From NCBI GenBank assembly GCA_030427595.1, contig JAUIBX010000013.1, positions 1-34,441 of the forward strand: a stretch of 34,441 nt of DNA. Direction: 5' to 3'. The stretch comes from Bacteriovoracia bacterium. Its GTDB lineage: Bacteria > Bdellovibrionota > Bacteriovoracia > Bacteriovoracales > Bacteriovoracaceae. Below are positions 23,286 to 30,664 of the stretch, in pieces (the first letter of the stretch is position 1; the number at the start of each line of letters is the position of its first letter). Position numbers and translations under genes: made by a program. The notes below the pieces were generated by a model. It saw only the letters and a program-made list of their open reading frames with translations. It was not told where the DNA came from and made no database searches.

Positions 23286-25510
23286 TGGCCGGCCACGTAA
23301 TTACCATTATTGGTGGAAAAGGCGGGGTTGGTAAATCTCAGGTTGCTGCTAACCTGGCCTTTGCTCATGCAGCCGAAACACGTTCAAAGGTGATGCTTCT
23401 TGATTTTGACCAAAAGGCTTCAGGTGATCAAAACTTTATTACCGGTATAAAGTCTAAAAAGACTGTACGTGAACTTGCAGAATTTAATGGGGCCATTGAT
23501 CCTCGCTCGATCATGCCTTTTATTTCCGCCCACCCTGCGGGAGTTCAATACATTGGAATGCCTGATGATCCGGCGGCATCCGAGTCAATTAATTCCGATG
23601 GCATGGGCAAGTTCCTTAAGGCTGCCCCTAACCTTTTTCCTTTAACTGTCATCGATGGTGGAAGTGAACTAACGCCTTTGACATTGAAAGCTCTTGAGTA
23701 TTCCACAGCGATTTTCATTGTCGTCACTCCCGATATCCTTGCACTAAATCAGTCAAAAAGACTCTATAGCGAGCTTGTTACGATGCTCTTTCCTAAGGAC
23801 ATGATTCTTTTGATTGGAAATCAAGTTCAAAAAGGGCATCCCGTCACTCCTGAAGTGATGGGAAAGACAATCGGTAAGCCAGTATTTGCGACGATACCTA
23901 AAGACGATCAAATTTGTGTCACTGCCTTAAATCAGAAAAAACCCATCATGATTATTGGCAAAAACTCTGCTTTTGCTAAGGGAGCAACGGAATGTGTACG
24001 AAAACTTATTCAAAGAAACGTACTTAAGACTCTTGCTCGTCTCCAAAAGCCTTCTGATGTTCAAAAGAAAAGTTCCTCCTCTCTTGGAGAAGGGGAAGGC
24101 AAGGGGAACTCTTGGACTGATCTTAAGTCGAGGATTCATAGAACTCTTGTCGATGAGATGGATCTTAAAAAAACGGATAAAGATGATCCTAAAGCACAGG
24201 TTATTTTAAGAGAGCAAACAAAGAAACTCGTGGTTGAAATACTTAACAAAGAAGACACCAAGGGAATCCTTAACTCTCGCGAAGATATGAGCCAGATTGT
24301 TAAAGAGATCCTTGATGAAGCCCTCGGCCTAGGCCCCCTTGAAGATCTTCTTGCAGATAAAGAGTGCTCTGAAATTATGGTTATTGGGCCGGATAAAATT
24401 TATTATGAGCATGGCGGGAAAATTAAAAAATCTCCGATTACATTCACAAATGATCGCCAGGTTTTAAATGTAATTGAAAGAATTGTTGCTCCTATTGGCC
24501 GTCGAATTGATGAGAAGACTCCCTATGTGGATGCTCGTCTGCGAGATGGCTCTCGAGTTCACGCAATTATTCCTCCGTGTGCACTAGATGGTTGTACGAT
24601 TACCATTCGAAAATTCCCTGAAAACCGCCTCACTTATAAAGACCTCGTTAAGTTTGATTCTATGACTCAGAATATGGCCGACTTTTTGCGGATTGCTGTT
24701 GAGGCCCACAAGAATATTATTGTTTCTGGTGGTACTGGTTCTGGTAAGACGACCCTTATTAATGTCCTGGGAAGCTTTATTCCTGCCAACGAAAGGGTGA
24801 TTACTTGTGAAGACTCTGCCGAACTTGATCTTCCTCAAGATCACGTCGTGCGCCTTGAAACACGTCCACCGTCTCTCGAAGGTGATGGTGAGATTGATAT
24901 TCGCTGCCTTGTTAAGCAAACATTGAGAATGCGTCCCGATAGAATTGTGGTCGGGGAGTGTCGTGGAGGTGAAACTCTCGATATGCTTCAGGCCATGGGT
25001 ACAGGTCACGAAGGTTCAATGACAACAGTTCACTCCAATAATCCGCGTGAGTGTATCGGCCGTATTGAAACACTTGTTCAATATGCTGGTGCGGGCCTTG
25101 AGCCTCGAGCTATTCGTGAAATGATTTCTAACGCTGTTCACCTCATTATTCAGCAGTCTCGTCTTGATGATGGCTCTCGCCGAGTGACTTATATTACTGA
25201 GCTTGGAGGGATGCAAGGGGATGTGGTTATCCTTCAAGATATCTTTGTTTATAACCAACGAGGTTTTGATAAGAGTGGAAAGATTCAAGGTGAGTTTCAA
25301 GCAACGGGATTTATTCCCAAGTTTATCGAGATCCTTGAGAAGAAAGGTTACAACGTTCCAAGAGGACTTTTTAACAATACTCAGCAAGCGCCACCGAAAC
25401 CAGAAGGAGATAAACCTCCTGCACAAGACCAGGCGCCTGCAAATAAGGGGCAAGCTCCCCAACAAAAGAGACCTCAAGGTAAACCTGATCCTAAAAAGAG
25501 AAGAGCATAG
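23285..25510 (+). CDS. Fused TadZ/CpaE-like ATPase and TadA/CpaF motor ATPase
   Basis: One 741-residue chain joins two Tad proteins that are usually separate. Residues 1-250 are a MinD/ParA-like domain: ITIIGGKGGVGKSQVAANLA (deviant Walker A), MLLDFDQKASGDQN and FPLTVIDGGSELTPL, as in TadZ/CpaE, which places the machine in the cell. There is no receiver domain. After a charged linker (250-300) comes the TadA/CpaF secretion ATPase: LGPLEDLLADKECSEIMV, FRKFPENRLT-like region, VSGGTGSGKTTLINVLG (near 479-495), RMRPDRIVVGECRGGE and TGHEGSMTTVHSNNP. The tail from about 705 is proline/lysine/glutamine-rich. No frameshift joins the parts; the frame is open throughout. It overlaps the secretin stop by 1 nt. 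Confidence 0.93.
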   Translation: MAGHVITIIGGKGGVGKSQVAANLAFAHAAETRSKVMLLDFDQKASGDQNFITGIKSKKTVRELAEFNGAIDPRSIMPFISAHPAGVQYIGMPDDPAASESINSDGMGKFLKAAPNLFPLTVIDGGSELTPLTLKALEYSTAIFIVVTPDILALNQSKRLYSELVTMLFPKDMILLIGNQVQKGHPVTPEVMGKTIGKPVFATIPKDDQICVTALNQKKPIMIIGKNSAFAKGATECVRKLIQRNVLKTLARLQKPSDVQKKSSSSLGEGEGKGNSWTDLKSRIHRTLVDEMDLKKTDKDDPKAQVILREQTKKLVVEILNKEDTKGILNSREDMSQIVKEILDEALGLGPLEDLLADKECSEIMVIGPDKIYYEHGGKIKKSPITFTNDRQVLNVIERIVAPIGRRIDEKTPYVDARLRDGSRVHAIIPPCALDGCTITIRKFPENRLTYKDLVKFDSMTQNMADFLRIAVEAHKNIIVSGGTGSGKTTLINVLGSFIPANERVITCEDSAELDLPQDHVVRLETRPPSLEGDGEIDIRCLVKQTLRMRPDRIVVGECRGGETLDMLQAMGTGHEGSMTTVHSNNPRECIGRIETLVQYAGAGLEPRAIREMISNAVHLIIQQSRLDDGSRRVTYITELGGMQGDVVILQDIFVYNQRGFDKSGKIQGEFQATGFIPKFIEILEKKGYNVPRGLFNNTQQAPPKPEGDKPPAQDQAPANKGQAPQQKRPQGKPDPKKRRA

Positions 25511-25517
25511 GTAAAGT

Positions 25518-26411
25518 ATGTCTTACGTCATTACTACCATTTTAGGCTATAAAGGAATTGTCGCACTCACAGGCTTTTTGATTTTTGTTTTTTGTTTGCG
25601 TTACTCTACGGTTATTTTTGATTGGATTGAAAGACAAACACTCGGTACAAGAATTTACATTCAAGAAAAGTTAGAGTTGCTCTTTATTGATATACCACCA
25701 GATCGCCTCACAATGGGGCTTTTGATCTTTTCTCTCCTTCTCTCAACATTTTTCTTAGTTTTCTTTGGCATGTGGATTAGTTGGATACTAGGATTCATCA
25801 TCGGTATAGGTGTCGGTGTTCTATCATTTCGCGTACCAAAGTTTGTTGTGGATTATTTAGTCGAAAGAAGAATTAAGCAGTATCAGAATCAAATGGTTGA
25901 TGGTTTAACCCTTCTTGCAAACGGAATTCGTGCCGGCCTTTCAGTACCCCAAGCCTTGGGAATGGTTGTGAATGAACTTAATCCCCCGATCTCTCAAGAG
26001 TTCGGTATGATCTTACAGCAAAATAGAATTGGTGTGACTCTTGAGGAGTGTTTTGAAAACCTTGCGAAAAGGGTTCCGACTGAAGATAACGATATGTTTG
26101 TCTCTTCCATCAATATCCTAAGGGAGACAGGTGGTAACCTCGCTGAAGTTTTCGATACTATTGTGGCTGTTATTAGGGAAAGAGTCCGTCTTCAACAGAA
26201 AATTGATACCTATACAGCACAAGGGATGTTCCAAGGGGTGACGATTGCCTGTATGCCTTTTGCTATCGCGGGAATCTACGGCGCGTCTGATCCGAACTCA
26301 ATAAAATTACTTGTCACCAATCCCATTGGGATAATCCTCACTCTTGTAGCCTTAACCCTTGATTTTGTTGGGTTTATGGTCATTTTGAAGATCGTAAAGA
26401 TAAAGATTTAG
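25518..26411 (+). CDS. tadB: TadB inner-membrane platform protein
   Basis: A type II secretion F-domain protein of 297 residues, the inner-membrane platform of the Tad pilus. Membrane helices lie near residues 8-28, 64-84, 88-110, 243-262 and 270-292. Between them is the cytosolic F domain with MVDGLTLLANGIRAGLSVPQ, TLEECFENLAKRVPTEDN and NILRETGGNLAEVFDTI, all typical of TadB. The partner TadC usually follows immediately, but here an AT-rich hairpin and an unrelated Rhs gene follow. AGGT lies before the ATG. It is the last gene of the operon. Confidence 0.92.
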   Translation: MSYVITTILGYKGIVALTGFLIFVFCLRYSTVIFDWIERQTLGTRIYIQEKLELLFIDIPPDRLTMGLLIFSLLLSTFFLVFFGMWISWILGFIIGIGVGVLSFRVPKFVVDYLVERRIKQYQNQMVDGLTLLANGIRAGLSVPQALGMVVNELNPPISQEFGMILQQNRIGVTLEECFENLAKRVPTEDNDMFVSSINILRETGGNLAEVFDTIVAVIRERVRLQQKIDTYTAQGMFQGVTIACMPFAIAGIYGASDPNSIKLLVTNPIGIILTLVALTLDFVGFMVILKIVKIKI

Positions 26412-26414
26412 CCT

Positions 26415-26437
26415 AAAAAAAGCGCTAAAGCTTTTTT
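26415..26437 (+). terminator. Probable terminator of the Tad operon
   Basis: AAAAAAAGC, loop GCTAAA, GCTTTTTT follows the tadB stop by three nt. The stem is AT-rich, so it may be weak. Confidence 0.6.
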
Positions 26438-26498
26438 GCTATGGGGTCGAAAAGAGACAGAGAGATTTAATAAGTCTGTATGGAATAAAGGACTACTC

Positions 26499-28124
26499 AT
26501 GAGAGCTATTCGTTTACTGTTATTGTTTTTTCTAATGCCTGCTTTGGCATTTGCTGGTGTTAATCTTAAGAACGGGAATTTCTACATCTCGTACACAGAT
26601 ATCATTGTTCCTGGTGGAGGAATGGATCTGGAAATTACTCGTACCAACAACTCAAAATCGACCGAAAAAGGTTGGTTTGGATTTGGATGGGGTAGTGATT
26701 ACGAAACTTATGTAACTGTTTCTGCCGATGGTTCAGTTGTCGTTCATGAAAACGGCTCCGGCGCCTTGACACGATTCACACCGAAAACAGCAGTTGACGC
26801 GAATAAGGCCGCTGAAAATATTGTAGCTGCTATTCGTAAAAGAAGCTCTATCAATGACAAGTTTGCAAAGGATCTTCTTGAAAAGCTAAAGAATGATGCT
26901 GAACTCAGACAAGCCTATGCTCGTAAGTACAAAGTTTCTGCTAAGATTGCAGATGGGACTGAGCTCTTCTCAAATACACGTGGTCTACAAAAACTTATCA
27001 AAACGAAAAAAGGCTTCGTTCGTCACTTCAATGACGGAAAAAAAGAGTACTTTAACAAAGACGGAAATCTCTCTCAAATCGTTACTAAAAATGGATATAA
27101 AGTAGACCTTACTTACAAGAAGGGTAAGCTTGTTAGCATCAAAGACAGTCAAGCTAAGCAGTTATTCTTTGAGTGGTATCCAGATGGTAAAGTGAAGCAT
27201 ATTTACTCTGCTGGCGATAAGAAGACGTTTTACAAGTATCGTGGTGACGACCTGATTGAGTCAAAGGACGTTGCTGGAAATGTTTTCAAGTATGGTTATG
27301 ATGCCAACCACAACATGACGTCTGTTACTTATACCGACAATTCAAAGCTCAAAATTTCTTATACTCCAAAAACTCAGTTTGTTGAGGAAGTTGTTTCAAG
27401 AAATGGTGAGTCGACTAAGTATGAGTATGACTCAAATCCTAAGAATCCAGAATTTCACTACTGGACGACTGTAACTAAGAAGTCTCCAAGCGGGAAAGTT
27501 TCAAAGTCAAAGTATGAGTATGAGATTAAGACTCGTCCTGATGGCTCACAATACACTTATAGAATTGCTACTGAGATCAATGGTATTAACACAGAGACTA
27601 TTTACTCTGAGTGTTGTTCTCTACCTCTTAAAATCACAAGAGGGAACCACACAACAACTTTTGAGTACAATAAGAAAGGTCTTCTTACCAAGAAGTCTTC
27701 AACTAAGGGTGATATGGTTCAGCTTGCTTACCACCCTAAGTTCAACAAGATTACTAAGGTTACCAATAGTCGTGGGACTACGAAGTTTGACTACGATGAT
27801 CGCGCTAACCTAGTTAAGGCCACTAATGACAAAGGTAAATCCGTTATGCTCTTTTATGATCATAAAGGCCGTATCCAGAGAATGTACGACAAAGACCGCA
27901 AGACCAATAAAACTCGTGTTCTTAGCTTTAAGTACAATGCTCTCGGTAAGCCTGTAGAAATCAAAATGAAGGGTGTTGGCAAGATCAACGTAGCCTATGA
28001 CAACTACGGTGAAATAAAGAAGGTTGAGTCAAAGCAAGGTCATAAAATGGCCCTACAAGTTACTCAAGCCTTCCAAAGCCTTCTGGCCATCGTGAAGCCT
28101 GCAGGTGTTAATCTGAATATGTAA
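26499..28124 (+). CDS. Short secreted Rhs/YD-repeat protein
   Basis: A 541-residue protein with a signal peptide (MRAIRLLLLFFLMPALAFAG). The N-terminus (TDIIVPGGGMDLEITRTNNS, then GWFGFGWGSDYE) is the DUF6531-like start of Rhs proteins, and the rest holds many YD-type strands: YFNKDGNLSQIVTKNGYKVD, YKYRGDDLIESKDVAGNV, YGYDANHNMTSVTY, FDYDDRANLVKATNDKGKS and FKYNALGKPVE. It ends without a variable toxin tip or the PxxxxDPxG core boundary, so it is not an ordinary polymorphic toxin. A single CC pair occurs in YSECCSLPLK. AAGGA precedes the ATG at 26499; an ORF start 21 codons upstream is rejected. It may be a surface or envelope protein. Confidence 0.82.
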   Translation: MRAIRLLLLFFLMPALAFAGVNLKNGNFYISYTDIIVPGGGMDLEITRTNNSKSTEKGWFGFGWGSDYETYVTVSADGSVVVHENGSGALTRFTPKTAVDANKAAENIVAAIRKRSSINDKFAKDLLEKLKNDAELRQAYARKYKVSAKIADGTELFSNTRGLQKLIKTKKGFVRHFNDGKKEYFNKDGNLSQIVTKNGYKVDLTYKKGKLVSIKDSQAKQLFFEWYPDGKVKHIYSAGDKKTFYKYRGDDLIESKDVAGNVFKYGYDANHNMTSVTYTDNSKLKISYTPKTQFVEEVVSRNGESTKYEYDSNPKNPEFHYWTTVTKKSPSGKVSKSKYEYEIKTRPDGSQYTYRIATEINGINTETIYSECCSLPLKITRGNHTTTFEYNKKGLLTKKSSTKGDMVQLAYHPKFNKITKVTNSRGTTKFDYDDRANLVKATNDKGKSVMLFYDHKGRIQRMYDKDRKTNKTRVLSFKYNALGKPVEIKMKGVGKINVAYDNYGEIKKVESKQGHKMALQVTQAFQSLLAIVKPAGVNLNM

Positions 28125-28143
28125 TGCCTACTTTTGGTGGCAG

Positions 28144-28167
28144 GGTCCTGAACCTAAATTCAGGACC
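28144..28167 (+). terminator. Hairpin after the Rhs gene
   Basis: GGTCCTGAA, loop CCTAAA, TTCAGGACC. The following bases (TTAGTTCTAAGG) lack a U-tract, so read-through into the small peptide gene at 28243 is possible. Confidence 0.6.
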
Positions 28168-28242
28168 TTAGTTCTAAGGTTAGGTTATTTTAGGACTTAG
28201 AGAGAAAATAGATACACAAACACAAAAATGTGGAGCGAAAAA

Positions 28243-28455
28243 ATGAAAACTTTAAAAACCCTTATGTTGATGTTGATGTTGGTATCGAGTGCCTCTGTTA
28301 TAGCTACAGAAGCTGTAGCAGGCGGTGAGAGTTTGACTGCTGAAGATTGTATGGAAGAAGTTGTGGATTCGGACAGAGGTGCTGCTGATGTCACCCTGGA
28401 GGATGAACAGCCCACGAACAATCCACATCCCCCTGCAGCTGTTGATGCAGAATAA
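28243..28455 (+). CDS. Small secreted acidic single-cysteine peptide (P1)
   Basis: A 70-residue product. MKTLKTLMLMLMLVSSASVI plus a few residues is a signal peptide with cleavage near TEAVA. The mature part is acidic (EDCMEEVVDSDRGAADVTLE) with one cysteine at position 36 and a proline-rich end (NNPHPPAAVDAE). It resembles the peptides at 28889 and 32202 in size, signal, acidity and single cysteine. GGAG lies seven nt before the ATG at 28243, so a start five codons earlier is rejected. No sigma-54 site is seen upstream, unlike the other two; it may be read with the Rhs gene. A strong terminator follows. Function unknown. Confidence 0.75.
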   Translation: MKTLKTLMLMLMLVSSASVIATEAVAGGESLTAEDCMEEVVDSDRGAADVTLEDEQPTNNPHPPAAVDAE

Positions 28456-28492
28456 GTTTTAAATAGATCAAAATATATTTCTTTTTTTAGAG

Positions 28493-28520
28493 GCCCACTC
28501 GAAAGAGTGGGCTTTTTTTT
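28493..28520 (+). terminator. Terminator after peptide P1
   Basis: GCCCACTC, tetraloop GAAA, GAGTGGGC followed by eight T residues: a textbook intrinsic terminator. Confidence 0.95.
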
Positions 28521-28531
28521 GGGGGGGTCCA

Positions 28532-28577
28532 TTTTGAGTCGCTTAGTTGGCGTTGCCAACTGGCGCTGGTTGAGGGG
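28532..28577 (-). repeat. AGCGAC-family hairpin element, copy 2
   Basis: On the plus strand TTTTGAGTCGCTT, then stem AGTTGGC, loop GTT, GCCAACT, then GGCGCTGGTTG. The flanks match copy 3 (50 bp further on) and, in reverse complement, copy 1 at 15621, while the stems differ and still pair perfectly. Confidence 0.8.
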
Positions 28578-28581
28578 TACC

Positions 28582-28625
28582 TTTTGGCGTCGCTTACTCC
28601 CTGCGGGAGTGTCGCTGGTTGGGTG
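28582..28625 (-). repeat. AGCGAC-family hairpin element, copy 3
   Basis: On the plus strand TTTTGGCGTCGCTT, stem ACTCCC, loop TGC, GGGAGT, then GTCGCTGGTTG. Period to copy 2 is 50 bp. Same flanks, different but fully complementary stem. Confidence 0.8.
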
Positions 28626-28641
28626 AATTCATGGCATTTGA

Positions 28642-28745
28642 GAACGCTTCAGCGGCCGCGAGCTGCGCTCTAGCCGCTTTTCGCTAGTCACATACATCTC
28701 TGCGCCATTTGACCTGCCAGTGGCAGGTCATGGGCGCAGGATGTG
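28642..28745 (+). repeat. Bipartite inverted-repeat element A upstream of peptide P2
   Basis: First part: GCTTC, stem AGCGGC/GCCGCT with an inner AGC/GCT, then TTCGCTAGTCACA. Second part: ACATC...GATGT enclosing CTGCGCC/GGCGCAG and the dyad CCTGCCAGTGGCAGG. A second copy with changed but still pairing stems lies at 31976. It ends 74 nt before a sigma-54 promoter, so it may be an activator-binding region. I do not recognise it. Confidence 0.8.
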
Positions 28746-28818
28746 ATCAAATTTTTTACACCTCTAAAATTTATACACTTTTTCCTATAGTTAACTCGTT
28801 GAAACCTCGCTACTTTTT

Positions 28819-28849
28819 TTGGCACATCTCTTGCTTCTATATAAAGCAA
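28819..28849 (+). promoter_or_regulatory. Sigma-54 promoter of peptide P2, with overlapping dyad
   Basis: TTGGCACATCTCTTGCTT has the -24 GG and -12 GC elements of sigma-54 promoters with the required spacing (TGGCAC-N5-TTGC). TTGCTT (28831-28836) and AAGCAA (28844-28849) form an inverted repeat across the -12 and start region. Confidence 0.85.
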
Positions 28850-28888
28850 TAGAAATGAGAGAGAACCCGAATTTTTGGGAGGGATGAA

Positions 28889-29077
28889 ATGAAAAAACTA
28901 CTTTTTGTAATGATGGCAATTTTGCTCGTAAACATGTCTTACGCAGCTGAGCTTGGTGAAGACCAAAAAGGTGACTGTATTAACAGTCCTAACCACTCAC
29001 GTGGCCAAGAGGTTCTAGTTGATGACGCTCAAACGTCTACTCAGCAAGAGTCTGATAAAGGCGTTGTAAGCGAATAA
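28889..29077 (+). CDS. Small secreted acidic single-cysteine peptide (P2)
   Basis: A 62-residue product. MKKLLFVMMAILLVNMSYAA is a clear signal peptide; cleavage after AYA/AA would release about 42 residues that are acidic and polar (ELGEDQKGDCINS, ending QQESDKGVVSE) with one cysteine at position 30. It is not a lipobox cysteine. GGGAGGG lies close to the ATG; an overlapping ATG AAA TGA just upstream might tune initiation. Transcription should start from the sigma-54 promoter at 28819, so expression is expected to depend on an enhancer-binding activator. A strong terminator follows, making this a one-gene unit. Function unknown; secreted signal, envelope or antimicrobial peptide are all open. 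Confidence 0.8.
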   Translation: MKKLLFVMMAILLVNMSYAAELGEDQKGDCINSPNHSRGQEVLVDDAQTSTQQESDKGVVSE

Positions 29078-29112
29078 TTTAAGTGCAAAAATCTAATAAT
29101 CTTTTCTGTTTG

Positions 29113-29141
29113 AGTCCCACCAAATGGTGGGACTTTTTTTT
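29113..29141 (+). terminator. Terminator after peptide P2
   Basis: AGTCCCACC, loop AAAT, GGTGGGACT followed by a long T run. Confidence 0.95.
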
Positions 29142-29185
29142 ATTGGCCGGTTAGAATAAGAGAGTCTTAAATTTAGGAGCTTCTC

Positions 29186-30559
29186 TTGCAATTTATCGAA
29201 GATAAACACCAAAGATTAAAATTGGCTTTTGGCCAACGAATCAATCATTCCTATCAGACCCGTTGTCATAACCTTTTAAAATTAAAGTCTCTTATTGTAG
29301 ATAATGAAGATGCTATTTTAGAGGCACTGAATAAAGACCTTGGTAAGTCTCAGTTTGAGGGCGTTATTAGCGAGACCCTCTTCCTTATTAATGAAATCGA
29401 TTTCACTCTTAAGCGGCTTAAGAAGTGGATGAAGAAAAGACGGGTCTCAACCCCTTTTCTTCAGTTTCCGGCACGCTCCTATGTTATCCCTGAGCCATTA
29501 GGGACAGTTCTCATTATTAGTCCCTGGAATTATCCTTTTCAGTTACTTATTTCGCCTTTAATCGGTGCTCTCGCTGCTGGTAATACGGCCATGCTAAAGC
29601 CCTCAGAAGTGGCTCCTAACGTCTCAAGTCTCGTCTCTGAGCTTATCCCCAAGTACTTTTCAGAGGATCTTATAGCAGTGGTTGAGGGGGGAATTCCTGA
29701 AACTCAGGCTATCTTAGACCTTCCTTTTCAGCACATTTTTTATACAGGCAACGGCACTGTCGGCCGCATTGTCATGGAAAAGGCGTCCAAGCATTTGTGC
29801 CCTGTAACCCTTGAATTAGGGGGAAAGAGTCCATGCTATGTGGATGAAGATAATGATTTAGAAGTTGTCGCTAGACGCATTGTTTGGGGAAAGTTTTTTA
29901 ATGCCGGACAAACCTGTGTGGCTCCAGACTACATTCTTTCAACAGAGAGGGTGAGGGATATTCTCATCAAGAATATGGAAAAGGCCCTTAATCAATTCTT
30001 CCCTAAAGGGGTTAAGGCCAGCTCTGATTATGGAAGAATTATTAATGAACATCATTTTGAGCGCCTTGAAAGCTATATTGACCCAAGTGAAATTGCTTTA
30101 GGGGGTGAGAGCGATCGCTCCAGCCTTTTTATTAGTCCAACAATTTTAAAGTCAACAGGGGGGAGCCCCTCTATGAAAGAGGAAATTTTTGGACCAGTTC
30201 TTCCCATGTTAACGATAAACTCGCAAAAGGAAGCGATAGAGTTTATTAAACAAAGGCCACATCCCCTGGCGGCCTATGCTTTCTCACGAAACTCAAGGAT
30301 TCTTGATGAGTTTGAAAATGAGGTGAGCTCAGGTGGCATGTGCTTAAATGATAGTTTGGTCCATTTGAGCAGTGAGACCCTGCCCTTTGGGGGAGTTGGT
30401 GAGAGTGGTATGGGCTCTTACCATGGAAAACGTTCTTTTGAGATTTTTAGCCATTATAAGTCGGTAATGAGAAGAGGCTTTTTTGACCTGCCTGTTCGCT
30501 ATCCTCCCTATGAAGGAAAATTGGGCCTAATCCGAAAGCTTTTGAGCTTTCTCGGCTAA
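29186..30559 (+). CDS. Aldehyde dehydrogenase (ALDH3-like)
   Basis: An NAD(P)-dependent aldehyde dehydrogenase of 457 residues, oxidising aldehydes to acids. The N-terminus and length fit the class 3 group acting on fatty or aromatic aldehydes. Motifs: PLGTVLIISPWNYPFQLL (near 100-117), AGNTAMLKPSEVAPN, VTLELGGKSPCYVDED (catalytic Glu near 210), FFNAGQTCVAPDYIL (catalytic Cys near 243) and EEIFGPVLPML. The start is TTG at 29186 with AGGAG six nt upstream; no better ATG exists before the conserved region. Exact substrate is unknown. It lies alone between two peptide units. Confidence 0.94.
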   Translation: MQFIEDKHQRLKLAFGQRINHSYQTRCHNLLKLKSLIVDNEDAILEALNKDLGKSQFEGVISETLFLINEIDFTLKRLKKWMKKRRVSTPFLQFPARSYVIPEPLGTVLIISPWNYPFQLLISPLIGALAAGNTAMLKPSEVAPNVSSLVSELIPKYFSEDLIAVVEGGIPETQAILDLPFQHIFYTGNGTVGRIVMEKASKHLCPVTLELGGKSPCYVDEDNDLEVVARRIVWGKFFNAGQTCVAPDYILSTERVRDILIKNMEKALNQFFPKGVKASSDYGRIINEHHFERLESYIDPSEIALGGESDRSSLFISPTILKSTGGSPSMKEEIFGPVLPMLTINSQKEAIEFIKQRPHPLAAYAFSRNSRILDEFENEVSSGGMCLNDSLVHLSSETLPFGGVGESGMGSYHGKRSFEIFSHYKSVMRRGFFDLPVRYPPYEGKLGLIRKLLSFLG

Positions 30560-30664
30560 CTTCATGCTCTAAGTACCTAATTTTTTTATACTTTTATATT
30601 AGCCCCAAAACTCTATCATTCGACCGTCAAAGAAGTATCGAAAGTCTAGCAATCGGAGGTCGAT

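Noticed and set aside
26499-28124. Polymorphic Rhs toxin with immunity gene
   Set aside because: No variable toxin domain or core boundary motif is seen at the C-terminus, and P1 is a secreted peptide rather than a cytosolic immunity protein.
28197-28559. 120-codon minus-strand ORF
   Set aside because: It is antisense to peptide P1 and its terminator; P1 has a signal peptide and a good ribosome site.
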